Shown here: positions 33,501-49,397 of the stretch, one piece after another
Position numbering within the stretch: the stretch's first letter is position 1
Layout of the letters: the number at the start of each line of letters is the position of its first letter
From: Tausonia pullulans
Taxonomy: Eukaryota > Basidiomycota > Tremellomycetes > Cystofilobasidiales > Mrakiaceae
Direction of reading: 5' to 3'
DNA length: 64,000 nucleotides
NCBI GenBank assembly: GCA_951802195.1
Contig: OX637620.1
Coordinates: forward strand, 1,984,001 to 2,048,000
Made by a program: the position numbers and the translations under genes
Notes under the pieces: generated by a model
Told to the model about the DNA's origin: nothing
The model's input: only the letters and a program-made list of their open reading frames with translations
Databases searched by the model: none

Positions 33501-34635
33501 GTGTGGGTCCCTCCAAGTTTTGGACTTGAATAATACGGTGAATCAGACGAAAACTCTGACTCCTTCTCCATTAGCGACATTGCCATCGCGCTTGTCCTCG
33601 TCTTCACGCACGGAGGGTCAAGCGTGGGTTTGCCGAGACTGACTTGGGTCCTACTGCACTTCTCCAAGGAGTCAAGATTGTGTTGATACCTCAACATACT
33701 CTCTCTGTCTGCGGTCCCTTGTCCGGCGCCTTACCGTATCCTCGATCCGGTGAGTCTTTTATTCAGGGATATTTCACTGATACAAGATCAGGGCCAAATT
33801 TGACGCTTCACTTACAGTATCGGAAGCCTGAAACGGTCATCGCTGTGCTAGCTCTGGTCTTGGTCTGCATCCACACGGACAACAATGCATGTGTTCTCGT
33901 GAGTTGCACTTAGTGTGTCTTTTCGGTAGGCAACTGGCCCATACATGATACTCGTGGCCCCGGTGCCCACCCTTCTCTCGACCTCGAACACCCGCCCATG
34001 CGACAACTTGAGAGCTGCATTGGTAGAGTTACACGCTTATCATGCTTGCCAGCCTGAACGGTCGCGATGCGTTCATCGTTGATGCCGCTCAGTCTACCTT
34101 CACCAAGAGTTCTCGTCACGCGACTTGCTATGGCTTCAGCGTCAACCAATACGGCGGCAACTATTGCTTTCCTTCTTGATTCCCGTATTGGGATCTTCTT
34201 CTGATATTATCCCCAAAAACAACTGACATGAATTATCGTCCATCAAGGGTCGCGACACGGATAGAGGCGATCCAGGACCTAGAGCGAGCGAGGACTCCCT
34301 CAGTCATTTTCCCCACCTCGTGCTTCTCCTATTCTTGGTCTTGTGCTGAGTCATTTTTGGCTTGACTTTGGGTCCTCTTTGAGAGACTCCGACACATACA
34401 TTCAAACAGTAGCCCTGCACCGTCATCAAAGCAGACTATTCGAGCCCAGCAAACGTCGAGAGCAATCTCGTCAAAGTCACCGCTTTCGGATGATACCGAC
34501 CATCAGGGTCAACATGCGCGTCACTGCTCTTATCTTTGGAACATCATGCTGCATTGTATGTATTCCAGAAGGCGAGCGCAAAACTTAAAAGCGAGTAAGG
34601 TGCGATTCGTTCGAATTCACAGGGACCTCGGCTGT
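30538..34635. other. 4.1-kb region without a recognised gene
   Basis: Between AKR1 and the RING gene, both minus. The largest open frame is 215 codons on plus (31468-32115), with no family resemblance and low-complexity Ser/Arg/Leu/Pro content. A possible spliced chain on plus begins at 32139 (MAASAPLGSQPLGTEDRV, then after GTGAGC..ATCCAG NARTTLHSIVVRSSELSP), but further exons are not convincing. Base composition is more AT-rich than neighbouring genes. No repeat, tRNA or transposon signature was found. It may hold a long regulatory region, non-coding transcripts or a decayed gene. Confidence 0.45.
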
Positions 34636-37407
34636 TTACGGGAGGAAGATCCGGGAATAGCCTACACAAGTCAAGACTCAGCAGTTGACCCGGAGTGAAT
34701 CGGAAGCCATCCTCTTACCTTCGACCTTCGTCCGGCAGCAAGGGCACTGATGCTGGCCAGTTCCAACGCGGGCAGCGAGGTTGGATCGGCAGTCCTGAGG
34801 CCATCAGGCAGAGAGAATCCGGGTTAGCTCCAGTGTCATCTTAGGTTCAGGGACATGGAAATACGGGTAACTCACTTCACATAGTGCGAGGCATGCGCAC
34901 GGCCAGAGGACGACCTCGCGGGGCTCGGTAACGCATACGACGCAGTTCCGTCGCCGCTCACGGTCCCACTCGGCTCCATCCGTCTCATTCTCGGCAGCGG
35001 CTGCCGAGGCACGTCCGCGACGACAAGAGAGCACAGCCGCCTCGAAGGCGTCAAACCCGGAAGCATGGGCGCGGTAGCGGGCTCGAGTGAGTGCGGAGGG
35101 CGACGCCAGGTGGGCGAGGAGGAGTTCGGGTGCTGGCGGTAGTTGCTGGCTCGCAGATGTTGAAGAACAAAGAAGGTCGGTGTAGGTGGCGAGCCTGTCG
35201 GCCTCGGCATCACTCATCTCTTCATCCTCGTCGCCCTCTTCCTTGGAAGACGATGCGGTGGAGGACGATGAGGTTGAGGTCGAGCGTGGGCGACTCCAAG
35301 ACAAAGGCGAGAACGTCGGATCGTCGTCTTCGGAAAGGTCCTCCGCTGGAGCATAAGTGCGACCTAAAACGAAGCGCGTCCATGCATTCTCTTCTTCGTC
35401 CTCGTCGTCTTTCTCCAGTTCGTCGTCGTCCTCGGGGGGCCTGCTTGTGGCTTGAGAAAAGAGGCGTCCATTGTGCGGATCCTCGATGGATGCCTCGGTC
35501 GATTCATTCTCCTCCTCGGCGATGCCAGCAGCCGGAGGCGTAGGGGTCCACCTGAACTGTCGCCACGACCACCTCGGCCGCTCCCTCCAGCGCGTACCGA
35601 TCCGCCGGGGTACCTCCACCCCAAGCTTGAAGACAACGTTACGTCCGCCAGGTACCCATCCAAGGGCGAACCAGGCGAGCCGGGCCAGGGCACGCGCACA
35701 TGCGCGGGCAAAGCGCGCGTAAGGGGCCGTCGTTGATATAGAATGCGAGGACGCCCCCGAAGGAGGTGTGAATGTGTTGGAAGGGGACGGATTGGGAGAT
35801 ACTATCTTCTGGATCTGGTTGGCGAATCCGCGGGCTGGGGAGGCGTGATACAGCTTGATTTCCTGAAACGGTCGGGGGTCGGCCGAGGGCGTCGTGGTCA
35901 TGGTCGTGGTCGGTTTGAGGTCGACAAATGATTCCCGGGGAACCTCGATGAGAGCGAGCTCGTTGCCCATCCCTCCAAGCTTTGAACTCTCCATGCATGC
36001 CGTAGCCAGCCGCAATAGCGCGACGCTGAACTCCTCGTCCCACCCTGGCAGAGCAACGCTCTCGTGAGGGAGGAGCTGGTTCCAGTCAATTCGGCCGAGA
36101 GTGAGTAGTTGAGTAAGAAACGTTAGACCTGCGGTAACGGCGACGATGAGGATAAGGAGGAGCGACAGGCAATTGCCAACGAGAGTGAAGGAGGGCAGGC
36201 GGGAAGGCGCCGTAACAAGGGTCGCCCCAAACTGAACGAGGCCAAGAAGGGCGCACACGGTCGTTGGAAGAAGACGGCGTATGCCCCACTTCCGAGAAAG
36301 CTCGGCCGTGTGGAGCCAGGTAAGCTCGAGAAGGGCGAGCGCGAGGCCGAAGAGGACATTGGTGTCTGGGCGCGAAACGGCACCCGTGGCGGGTTTTGCG
36401 GGGTGGACGTGTGTGATGGGAGAAGAGTAAAAATGAAGAAAGAAAGCGTAACCGACGAGGTTAAAGCCAGTTCCTCTGTCGCTTCTGGACCATGGCAAGC
36501 CGGAGGAGGAATGTAAACTTCGTCAGAATGCGCAGGGGAGGCTTCGGGTCTCCTTGGCAATTCACCTGCCCTCAAGTCCTCTGCCGATGCAGCCAGTGGC
36601 GAGGGCCAGACAGACGGCTTTAAACGTCTGCCAACAAAGCGACTCCATCTCTTTTCTCCTGACTAGCTCCCACCCTGCTGCAATCCAAGACCCAGGCCGC
36701 CCACAGGTGGTGACCAGGCCTGAAGTCTGGAGGAGAATGATGCCCCACTGAACGAGGATGATCGCAAGCCAGATGGCTGAAGGCAGGCGGAGCAGCTGGC
36801 GTGTACGCTGAGACGTAAAAGCTCGTCGTCGGAGAGCTGCCAGGCGTACCCGGAAAGGTTCGGTTGGGCCAGGCGGAGACGACGTCGATGTTGACGGGTC
36901 GACGTGCTCCTCCGGCCAAGTCGAGCGGTGGGCGGCAGCAAGGCGAGCAGCGCCCCGTTGCTGAGCGAGGAACTGGAGGCGCGCCAAGTGAGGGGAGGGC
37001 GGTCGGACGATGTGGGGTATCCGATTGAAGAGGATGGTCATGATGACAAGTCCGATGCAGTACCTGAAGAAAAAGGAAATAAGTGGAACCATGTGTGTTA
37101 GCGCTACTGTCCCCTCTCGGCCGACTGGGTCAGCGACGAGGACGACGACCCACCACGACAACGCAAAGCTCCACGGCCCGACTCCTGCCTCCATCGCCTG
37201 AAGCTCCAATGCACCCCTCGGAAGTGATCCACCTCGATTGACGCTACTCGTTGAGATGTTTGGTAACGTCGGTGTAGGCGAGGACGATGACGACGAAGCC
37301 GCGGACGCGACGGCCCGTAGGAGGCGGCGCACGCGGGGAAAAGCATTACTGAGGCGCGAGGGTGGCGAAGGCGCAATCGCGGTAATGCGCGAGAAGAGAG
37401 TAGGCAT
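34636..37407 (-). CDS. Multi-pass membrane RING-finger protein, ASI1/ASI3-like E3 ubiquitin ligase
   Basis: Probable ubiquitin ligase of the nuclear envelope/ER. Exon 1 starts at 37407 (MPTLFSRITAIAPSPP). The N-terminal half has several hydrophobic segments: WSFALSWWVVVLVA, VPLISFFFRYCIGLVIMTIL and AIWLAIILVQWGIILL. Exon 2 joins through GTGAAT..GTCCAG near 36490 and gives FNLVGYAFFLHFYSSPITHV, then VLFGLALALLELTWL and LVGNCLSLLLILIVAV. A long loop follows with a strongly acidic stretch (DDDELEKDDEDEEEN) and Ser-rich segments. The C-terminus is a C3HC4-like RING spread over three exons: NCVVCVTEPREVVLWPC-AC-LALCEDC, then QCPCC, ending YSRIFLP at 34636. This order, with FNL.GYAF.LH.YSSP and a C-terminal RING, resembles yeast Asi1/Asi3, which degrade inner nuclear membrane proteins. 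The orthology is an inference. Confidence 0.78.
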
Positions 37408-37937
37408 AGGTGGGGGAGGGGGGGGGGAAGGGACAGCCCAGAGCGATAATCAAGTATATGTGACTCGCAGAGTGTAAAGTGGTTGGGAGAAGGGAGAAGC
37501 TAAGAGACTGCTGCTGAGCGGACGGAGCCGGCGAAAGCCGTCTCGGGTGGGGGGTGGGGGGTGGGGGGGGGTGCAGGGAACACTCAAGCCACGCCCAGTC
37601 CGCCAGCCATTTCCTCTTCATTGAACGATTGATTCGGCTGGGATCCTTTCCTCTCCATATCATGATCCCCAAGGCGATATGATTGGTGTTGCAATAAACC
37701 CTGGGGCATGGACATCGAAGAGAGCTAGACTCAAGAAACGACTATTCAACTAGGACGAAATCAAACAGGTGAAGGCCTATAAGCGGAAAAAACAAAAGAA
37801 AGGAAAACGGCATAGAAGCTCATAATTCCAGCAGAGCAGCGCAACGTGCTTCCACGCCCGAAGAAAGACGAGTGATAATACAAAGAGAGTCTTCCGAGTG
37901 AACTACAGAGACAAACTCATGACCCGGCCACCCGCAC
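37408..37937. other. Intergenic region with G-rich tracts
   Basis: 530 bp between the RING gene start and the MFS transporter stop. G-runs lie at 37409-37430 and 37545-37571; the latter has four or more runs of at least three G separated by single T, a quadruplex-type pattern. The rest shows no feature. Confidence 0.6.
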
Positions 37938-40895
37938 TCAGAGAGTGTAGAGGAATCCAGGGGTGTTGTTGATAAGCCTGGTTCCAGCGCGAGCCTTCTT
38001 GTTGGCAAAGTGAAAGTGCACAACGAGCTGGATCAGAAGGTATGGTGGATAGGGGGCGTCAGTGACCGAGGGACGAGAAGGCGTGGAAGGCGGAGGCGCG
38101 GAACGCACCATGGCCGAAATGACGATGATCATGATCTGGCAGGCGACAACAGCAAGGATTCCAGGACGGTAGCGGGGGTAATCCTTTTGACGGAAAACCG
38201 TGGTGGCGAAAATTCCACCAACGCCACCGAAACCGATGACGAGAGCCGAGGCGACCGACCGCTTTGAGGCGCCGACGACCGAATTATTCATCCAGGCAAG
38301 CGTGGCAGGCACGTTGGCCTGGGCACCGGCAAGACCGAGGAAGACTCCGAAGTAGCGGACCTATGATGCAATAAAGGGTCCCATGGGTTGGCATAGAGTG
38401 AATAAAGAATGCAACAATGGAAAGTGACTGGGGATCGACTGACCGAGCCGACCGTGTGGTAACCGACTAGGACAAGGCCAACGAGGCACATAACGGCATT
38501 GAAACAGATGACGATGGACCGGTTGTGGAACTTGTCCGAGAGGTAGGCTCCAGTGAAGGCGATTGGGACAGCGACGACATAGGGAGGGGCCGAAAGGATC
38601 TGGGAGTCCCGATTGGAATAGCCGAGAGTGCCGAGGATTGTGGGGACGAAGTAGGCGAGTGCGTACGAGGGCATCGTGCCGCCCATGAAGAGGAGCGCGA
38701 AGGCCCAGATCTTGGGGTCAATAATGTGCTTGAAGAAGAGCGGCCAGGTAAGCTTCTCAAACTCGGCGTCTCCACGGTCCTTATTGATCCGATTCTTGAT
38801 GAGGTCAAGCTCTTCTTGGTTAAGGAACTTGTTCTGAGCGGCCTTGTCGGGGAAGTCGACAATGACTGAATGAAAGTGATGCGTCAGAATGAGGGGGACT
38901 TGGTCTTTTTCATCATGGCAGATAACGGCATACACCAATACGCCATGAGAGCAAAGACGCAGGTGATGATGCCCTCAATGATGAAGATCCTGGAGAGAGA
39001 AAGCAGGATAAGTCTCTGCAAGAGTCCCGACTGGCGCAAGGGCAGAGCAAGGAACGCACCAGCGCCAGCCGCGGAGTCCGGCAGTGCCCTCTAGCGTTGA
39101 GCAACCATAGGCTAGAATGGCAGAGAAACCGGCAATGACTGAGGAGGAGCGAATGGCGTATGTCAGACAGAGAAGAAGGCGGTGGAGGACTGGAGAGGAA
39201 GGATAAAAGGGGTTCCTACAGTTGGAGATGCTAAAAACGGGCAAGCATGCGGAGATATCAGCGATTGATGAGAAAGATCAAAGGGTCTCAGAGAAAGGTC
39301 GCACAGGTAGAATGCCGACATCCGCTTTCCAACTAGACAAGGGAAGAGAACGGTCAGAAGAAGATGCGCCACTGTCCTTGAGTGCGTTGATTGACGTACC
39401 CTCGTATCGCTTGTACCAGCAGCTAATGACGAAGGCGCATCCACTGAAAACACAATGTCAACAATAAGCCACATAATCTCCAAGGATATTCTAGGAGGAT
39501 TGGACACACGGGAAGAAACCGGCCTCAAGAACACCGAGGAGGAAGCGGCAGACGAGGAGCTGGATCCATGTATTGACGAAACCCATTCCGATCGTGACCT
39601 AGAAGTGGGGTGGGATTAGAAGGGCATCCAAGCAGCGAACAAAGAAGCGAGCGACGACGCACAGCGCCCCAGAGAAGGGCGATGGCTGGAGCAGTGATAG
39701 GGAGAACGAGACGTCAGCCATTACAAGCGAGTGAGCAGACGAGAAAAAAGAGAAACTGGGACGAACATCCAAGCCATCGAGCAGCACCAACGGGTCGGAG
39801 GATAAGGTCTGGAGGGAGAGCCGACGAAATAGATGAAATGGCAGAATGTCAGGGACGAGCCAAAGCTTGGCCCGACACGCGGATAGGGCGAGATGGGACG
39901 AACTGGAAGGAAGCTCGAGAAGGATGTAAGGCACGAAGAATATGAGGCTGGTTGAGGAGAGGAGTTTGGTGTAACAGGGTACAGGGAAGAAAGAAAGAAG
40001 AGAGAAGGAAAAAAGGGAGAAGGAGGAAAGGAAGTGAGAAAAGCGCCCGCGCGGATGAGGTAGAAAAAGATCCTGTTAGCTTGGCGCTCATTCATCTAGC
40101 CCCCATCTGATTCGATCGTCTCAGATATTACAAGCGCGTGGCCTGAGATGTACGGGAGGAAGCGGAGGCTATGTGGCATCCCAGCGGGCGAGGCGATGGT
40201 ACGATCACAAGACCCGCCGCTCACATCGCCAATCGTGCGGAGAAAAACGCCGACTGGTTGACTGGAATAGGGAGACAGCACGTACGAGATAATTGAATAA
40301 CGCTCCCCGACAGTTAGCTGGAGATCTTTGCCCATACCAGCGACGCGGGCGAGAGCAACGTTGCTCCGATCTAAAGGGAAGGATATCAAAGGATCGGAAG
40401 GAAGGCGCCGGTACGGTCAGCGGACGAGTCCGACATCGAAAGTCTTCCCCCCCCCCCCCCCCCAACCTGCCTGCCCACACGGCGAAACGGAATGGATGGC
40501 GAGGCAGTCCTGAGAACGCACCGATGAGAGCGACCGAATAGAGGGCTCCGAGGACGGGGAGTAGACGGATGTCGACCTTGCGGCTAGAGTGAAATGGTGT
40601 GGTGGTGGGATCAGGATGTCGGCCGAGTGGCGAGCGCGAGGCGAAGGGAGACAAGAAAAGGCCGCGACTCAGATTCAGTCCAGGTTGCGCCACCGGGGGC
40701 AGAGGAACTTAGACAGATCTCTCTCTCTCTTAGCGCAATCGAGGTTGAAAGAACGTACATGACCTTCCGTTCGAACGCCGGGTCAATATCAGGCTGGTCC
40801 TCGAATGAGGAGGCGGCATCGTGGGTCTGCTTGCGCTCAATGTGTTCAATGTCAAGTTTGGTGTCCTTATCGAGCGTCTCATGTTGATGGGACAT
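37938..40895 (-). CDS. MFS transporter, anion:cation symporter family (Dal5/Tna1-like)
   Basis: Plasma-membrane permease of the major facilitator superfamily, 12 predicted helices. The start at 40895 gives a hydrophilic N-terminus (MSHQHETLDKDTKLDIEHIE). The first helix region is RLLPVLGALYSVALIDRSNV, followed by ARVAGMGKDLQLTVGERYS, then LPYILLELPS and RFLLGVLEAGFFPG, typical of allantoate/nicotinate-type carriers. Later parts are AGFSAILAYGCSTLEG, WRWIFIIEGIIT, IWAFALLFMGGTMPSYALAY, RYFGVFLGLAGAQANVPATL and the end RLINNTPGFLYTL at 37938. The gene has nine or more short introns. One of them, interrupting codon DRSN, contains a 19-base G run (minus strand; 40447-40465). Substrate cannot be read from sequence; organic anions such as allantoate, nicotinate or other vitamins are the usual ones. 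Confidence 0.88.
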
Positions 40896-42224
40896 GATGG
40901 ATATGGGTGGAATTTAGTTTCACGATAGGAAGGGGATAGGAAGGAAGGGAGGTGGGATCGTTGGGAGAGAGAAGAGGGCGGGGGTGGATCGGAGAAAGGG
41001 AAGAGTTGTGGTTGGTAGCCAAGAAGTGGTAGGGCGTCGGTGAGGAGAGATTAACGATAGGTCTGAGTTCCTGACTCGGTGTGTGTCGCCTCACAGCAGT
41101 GCGCGAGCGTCCGTCGCCCCTCCTGTCCTGCCCTTCCGGCTGTTGTCAGGGCACGTAGAAGAACATCCGAACCGGGGACCCCAGAGCCCGAGAGCCGAAT
41201 GGACCTGGGAACTTCGGTTTCCTTGAAGTCGTCTGGCTAGGAGAGGATCTCATGACCACCTCAAACGTCGATCACGACGATTGAAGGTCTTTCCCCGCCC
41301 TGAAAGGTCTACACACTTTCAGCGTGGGTTTCTCATCAAAAAGGTCCGACAGCCTGTGGTAGGATCTGCCAAGAACAAAATGGGACCAGCGACCGACTAC
41401 TTCCGTTGTCGGGTCTCAGCCCCCTTCCTTGGGACCTGGGAGCTTAGGCCGCCAAGAAGTCGCCAAAGTGAGGAAAGAGATGGGACCGCCGCCGAGACAT
41501 ATCAGCAGACTTTTTCTCTCCCATCCTTCCCACTCTTCCACCACGGTTAACCGGTCGTTCGAAGCAGCCGGCGTGGGGCTTGGTGGCGCCCAGCCCATTC
41601 CCTTCCCCAGAAGAAAAATGGAGGGGGGAGACCGCGGAACGCCAGAGAGATTGCGACGCAGCGTCAAGGAGGCGAAACGCTGACAGGTCCATTATTTTCC
41701 GGTCAGGGATCGGCTAATCGACCTCGATGCCAAAGACGCGAGAGGGGGATCCATCCAATCTTGCTTGCGGGAATGTGCTATCTCATCTCACAAAGTTGCA
41801 ATGAGGCTGCCTGGTCATCGGATGTGAGATCTCCGCGTACTGTGCGCAGAAAAGGATCCGTATTCATCAGTCAACTATCTCGGCTATGATCAAAGCCGGT
41901 AAACATACCGCTAAAATGCGCTCGCTCGAACCGCCACCTGCGTCGGGTCGGGTACGATGATTTTCATTCAATAAGCTGCAAAAAGGCCGAGTGAGACAGT
42001 CAAAAATCCGCCGGTCAGGTCTTTTCCTCTCATTGATCATCGCCCGGACTTCTCGGGCATTCACTTTGGCACGCCACCCCGATGGATGGACTGGTTGTGT
42101 CATGAAGTGTCATTAAGACATGAAAGGAAGAGAGCAAAAACGAAAAGGGGGAAAATGTAAATAAGCTGAAAGAGATAAAATTACGTGATGGCAGGTGGGC
42201 AACGGTCTTGCTAGCTCCGCCTCC
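40896..42224. other. Intergenic region
   Basis: About 1.3 kb upstream of the MFS gene and downstream of histone H4. It has a C/T-rich stretch (minus strand) just upstream of the MFS start, consistent with a fungal promoter. Open frames here are short and unrecognised. Confidence 0.55.
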
Positions 42225-42251
42225 CCGCCTGAAGTGAATGACTTTGGCTGC

Positions 42252-42801
42252 TCAGTTGCCGAAACCGTAGAGAGTTCTTCCCTGACGCTTGAGGGCGTAG
42301 ACGACATCGAGGGCAGTGACAGTCTTGCGCTTCGAATGCTCGGTGTAGGTGACTGAGTCGCGGATGACGTCTGGACGAAAGAAAGAGGTAAGCGGCAGTT
42401 GCACAGGTCAGCAATGGGCGACGCATCATGGGCGAATGAGAAGCAACGCACTCTCGAGGAATAGCTTGAGGACACCTCGGGTCTCTTCGTAAATGAGACC
42501 CGAGATACGCTTGACTCCTCCACGACGAGCGAGACGGCGGATGGCGGGCTTGGTCTGAATGAAGGAGAGAGAAGCCAACCGTCAGCGGACCGACCACTCA
42601 AGTCTGGGGCCTGGGGGTGAAGCACTCACGATACCCTGGATGTTGTCACGCAGAATCTTGCGGTGGCGCTTGGCTCCTCCTTTTCCGAGTCCCTTTCCTC
42701 CCTTTCCTAGAGTGAGATGGAAAAGGCCGGAGGATCAGCAACCAGCACGGGTGGGCCGTTGCGTCGTTGAGAGACTGGAAGCACGAACCGCGTCCAGACA
42801 T
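42252..42801 (-). CDS. Histone H4 (copy 1)
   Basis: Core nucleosome histone. Four exons mirror copy 2: the first is only 13 nt (42789-42801, coding MSGR and one base of the next codon), then [51 protein letters not shown], and [25 protein letters not shown]. The protein is the canonical ~103-residue H4. Histone genes with introns are usual in fungi. Transcribed divergently from H3, sharing a 541-bp promoter. Confidence 0.97.
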
Positions 42802-43826
<1,025 letters not shown>

Positions 43827-43994
43827 GCGCGCGCGGGCGTGATTTCCCATCGCTTCTTCTCTACCTTTGCATGCTTTCGTTTTTGGCTCTATTCCTCTTG
43901 ACGTCTTTGATGACCCTTCACGCACGACCCGCATTCTACGCGTATCGCTTTCCCTCCGACAGTAAAAGAAATGTTCTCTTGTGGAATGGTGTTG

Positions 43995-44353
43995 GGATTA
44001 GATGCACCAGATTTTGCAGAGTGAAATTATCTGATTTCATTCCGCCTAGTCAGCGGTTGGAGAACAGCAAGAATTTGCTCTACTTGGTCGAAAGCCGATT
44101 GCGCGCGCCTCACCCGGCGACACCGCCTATTACTGGATTGACGCTTGAGCTCCCTTCCGTCCTTTCAACGTAATTGTAGTTTTGTACCTGGGGGAGTCAT
44201 AGAAGCCCATTGTCATTAGTGTGCAGTCTGTAGCTTCTTCCTTACCGACCGGCAAGGATGGCAGGCAGGGCGACTGGCTCTCAGTGACATGGAATTGACG
44301 CACGACGACTGACTCGCAGCTGACCGCTCAATGTCTTCGCGAACAGGTCGGCT
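43995..44353. other. Unique sequence between the H3 repeat end and HEM14
   Basis: 359 bp directly outside inverted repeat copy 1. It contains the promoter side of HEM14. No feature is recognised, and it has no match near the other repeat copy. Confidence 0.5.
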
Positions 44354-44614
44354 CATGCTCTCTCAACAGCATCATCCGCGCCTGCCGCATTCTGGAACAT
44401 CTCTCCGCTCTCTCCCACCGCCTCCCTCAACCAGGGGAAGCATGCTCGATACCGCAGCCTAGAAACATCTCGCTTCCCGCTGGCCGGCCGCTCTCTTTCT
44501 TTCGCGCTCTCTATCCCTCGCCCTCGTCCCACCGCGACGACGCTAGCCACTTCCCCACAGCGCCTCGCTGTCCACCCATCTCACGTATCCACTCCTCTCC
44601 GAGGCTTCCTCGTC

Positions 44615-46411
44615 ATGAGCAGCGCTCTTCCGTCGCGCGTCACCATCCTCGGTGCGGGCATCACTGGCCTCACCCTCGCTCACAAGCTCACGACTCTCTC
44701 CCCGGCGACGCGCGTTACCGTCGTGGAGACGTCTGGGCGTGTCGGTGGCTGGATGAAGACGTCCTCACTCGCAGCCGTCATGCCAGACGAAGGCAGTACC
44801 AACATCGGAGAGATTGTCATTGAGGAAGGTCCGCGGAGTGTTAGGCCGAAAGGCAGCATCGGGGCGCCGAGACTGCTTGGGCTAGTTAGTCGACCCACTC
44901 TATTCGCACCTCGCTCAGACCTTGAGTCTTGGCTGCTGTTACGTTCTACAATTCTGACTGAAGGGCTATTCATCTGCTGATCCGTCAGGTCCGGGACCTC
45001 AACCTCGCTCCCTCCCTTCTCACTGTCCCAACCTCGCACCCATCGGCATCCAATCGCTTTGTCCTTTGGCCGGGGCACTCGCTTCAAAAGCTGCCATCCT
45101 CAACCCTTTCGCTTCTCTTTTCCTCTTCGCCCCTTGTCCGGCCTCTCATTGGCTCAATCCTCAAGGAGCCCTTTCAACCGCGGGCGCCGGCATCGACCCT
45201 TGGGGACGAGAGCGTCGACGCCTTCATCCGACGCCGGTTCGGAGACCACGTCGCGGACAACCTCCTCAGTGCCATGGTCCATGGGATTTATGCTGCCGAC
45301 TCGCGCACGCTCAGCGTCCGTAGCACATTTCCGTTCCTCTGGGAGGCCGAGCAACGGCGGGGGAGCATCGTTAAGGCCCTCTTCCTCGGACTCGGAAAAA
45401 AGACGGTGGAGGAGGAAGCCAGGAAAGTGGCAGAGGATGCCGCCTGGGATGCGCTGGGCTCGTTCGGAGAAAGCATGAGGAAGAGTATCAGTGTTTGGGG
45501 GCTTAAAGGCGGTCTAGGAACTCTCGGTACTAGACTCCGGGAAGTTCTAGAGCGAGAGCGGGGCGTCGAGTTCCTGCTGGACCAGCGTGTTCGGGCGCTC
45601 GAGCAGGACGCAAAGTCCGGCATCAAAGTTAGCTTGAGTCGACACACGACGAAGGCTCAAGCCGAGAACAGACACTGACCCGCTAGCTGCTCAGGTCACT
45701 ACGTCTGCGACGTCCTTTTCGTCCCCTCTGGTCATCTCGACTCTCTCTTCAGCCATACTCGCATCTATCCTCCCTCCGTCGCATGGCATCCCCCATCTCA
45801 CTCACAACCCCTCCGCCACCGTTTCGGTTGTCACACTCGTCTTCCCCGCCCCCCCACGAGACACTCCGGGCTACCACCCCGAGGGCTTCGGCTATCTTAT
45901 CCCTCGCACCAACGTGGCCAACGAACACGGCGTTCTCGGCGTCGTGTTCGATTCAAGCGCCATGGGTGCCGTTGACGGATGCAAGACTCAGTCTCAGGTC
46001 GTCAAGTTTACGCTTATGATTGGCGGCCCTCATTACAATCCTCCCTCGCCTCTTCGGCCTCCCGCGGCGCCTGTCGAGGCAGAAGCGCTAGTCAAAATTG
46101 CACTCAAGCATCTGCACTCAACCCTCCCAGATCTCCCGAAGGACCTCTCCCCAATTGCCACTTACGCGAAGACACACGTCGATTGTATCCCAACCTATGC
46201 ACCGGGCCATGGTGCTCGCATGCGCGATCTACACGAAGCGCTCAAGGAGGGACCTTGGGCTGGTAAGCTCGTCGTCGCAGGTGCGAGCTACGGAGGTGTC
46301 AGTCTGAACGACTGCGCCGATTCGGGTATGTCTCTCGCGGAGAGTCTCGTTACGGCGTCGGCATCCGGCGCTATAGTCACAGGTCTTGAAAGGTGGTCAG
46401 AGTGGACGTAA
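44615..46411 (+). CDS. HEM14: Protoporphyrinogen oxidase
   Basis: FAD enzyme of the mitochondrial inner membrane that oxidises protoporphyrinogen IX to protoporphyrin IX, the penultimate step of haem synthesis. The FAD dinucleotide fold is at the start: VTILGAGITGLTLAHKL, then GRVGGWM and EEGPRSVRP. Other family segments are VRDLNLAPSLL, GDHVADNLLSAMVHGIYAAD, GGLGTLGTRLREVLE, GYHPEGFGYLIPR and, near the end, VAGASYGGVSLNDCADSG, the C-terminal FAD-binding part. Introns lie at about 44881-44990 and 45627-45693. From the first ATG (44615) there is no presequence. The frame upstream stays open for roughly 85 codons without ATG and is rich in Ser/Arg/Ala/Pro, so the true N-terminus may differ. Confidence 0.92.
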
Positions 46412-46555
46412 GTATTTACCGGCTCATCCGGTTGCAGCGACTGAGCTCTCGGACCATAGCTGAGAACAACGTCCTTCGCTTCCTACAGGCCTCGTACGAC
46501 CAAAAAGGGGTCGATTGCCGTTTCATCCTTGGATCCTCCTCGCCTCTCTCGAACC

Positions 46556-49327
<2,772 letters not shown>

Positions 49328-49397
49328 TGAGGGGGGGGGGATGAAGCCCTGATTCGATGCTTCGGACACATGTGCGCTAGACGGCAGAGCAATCATA

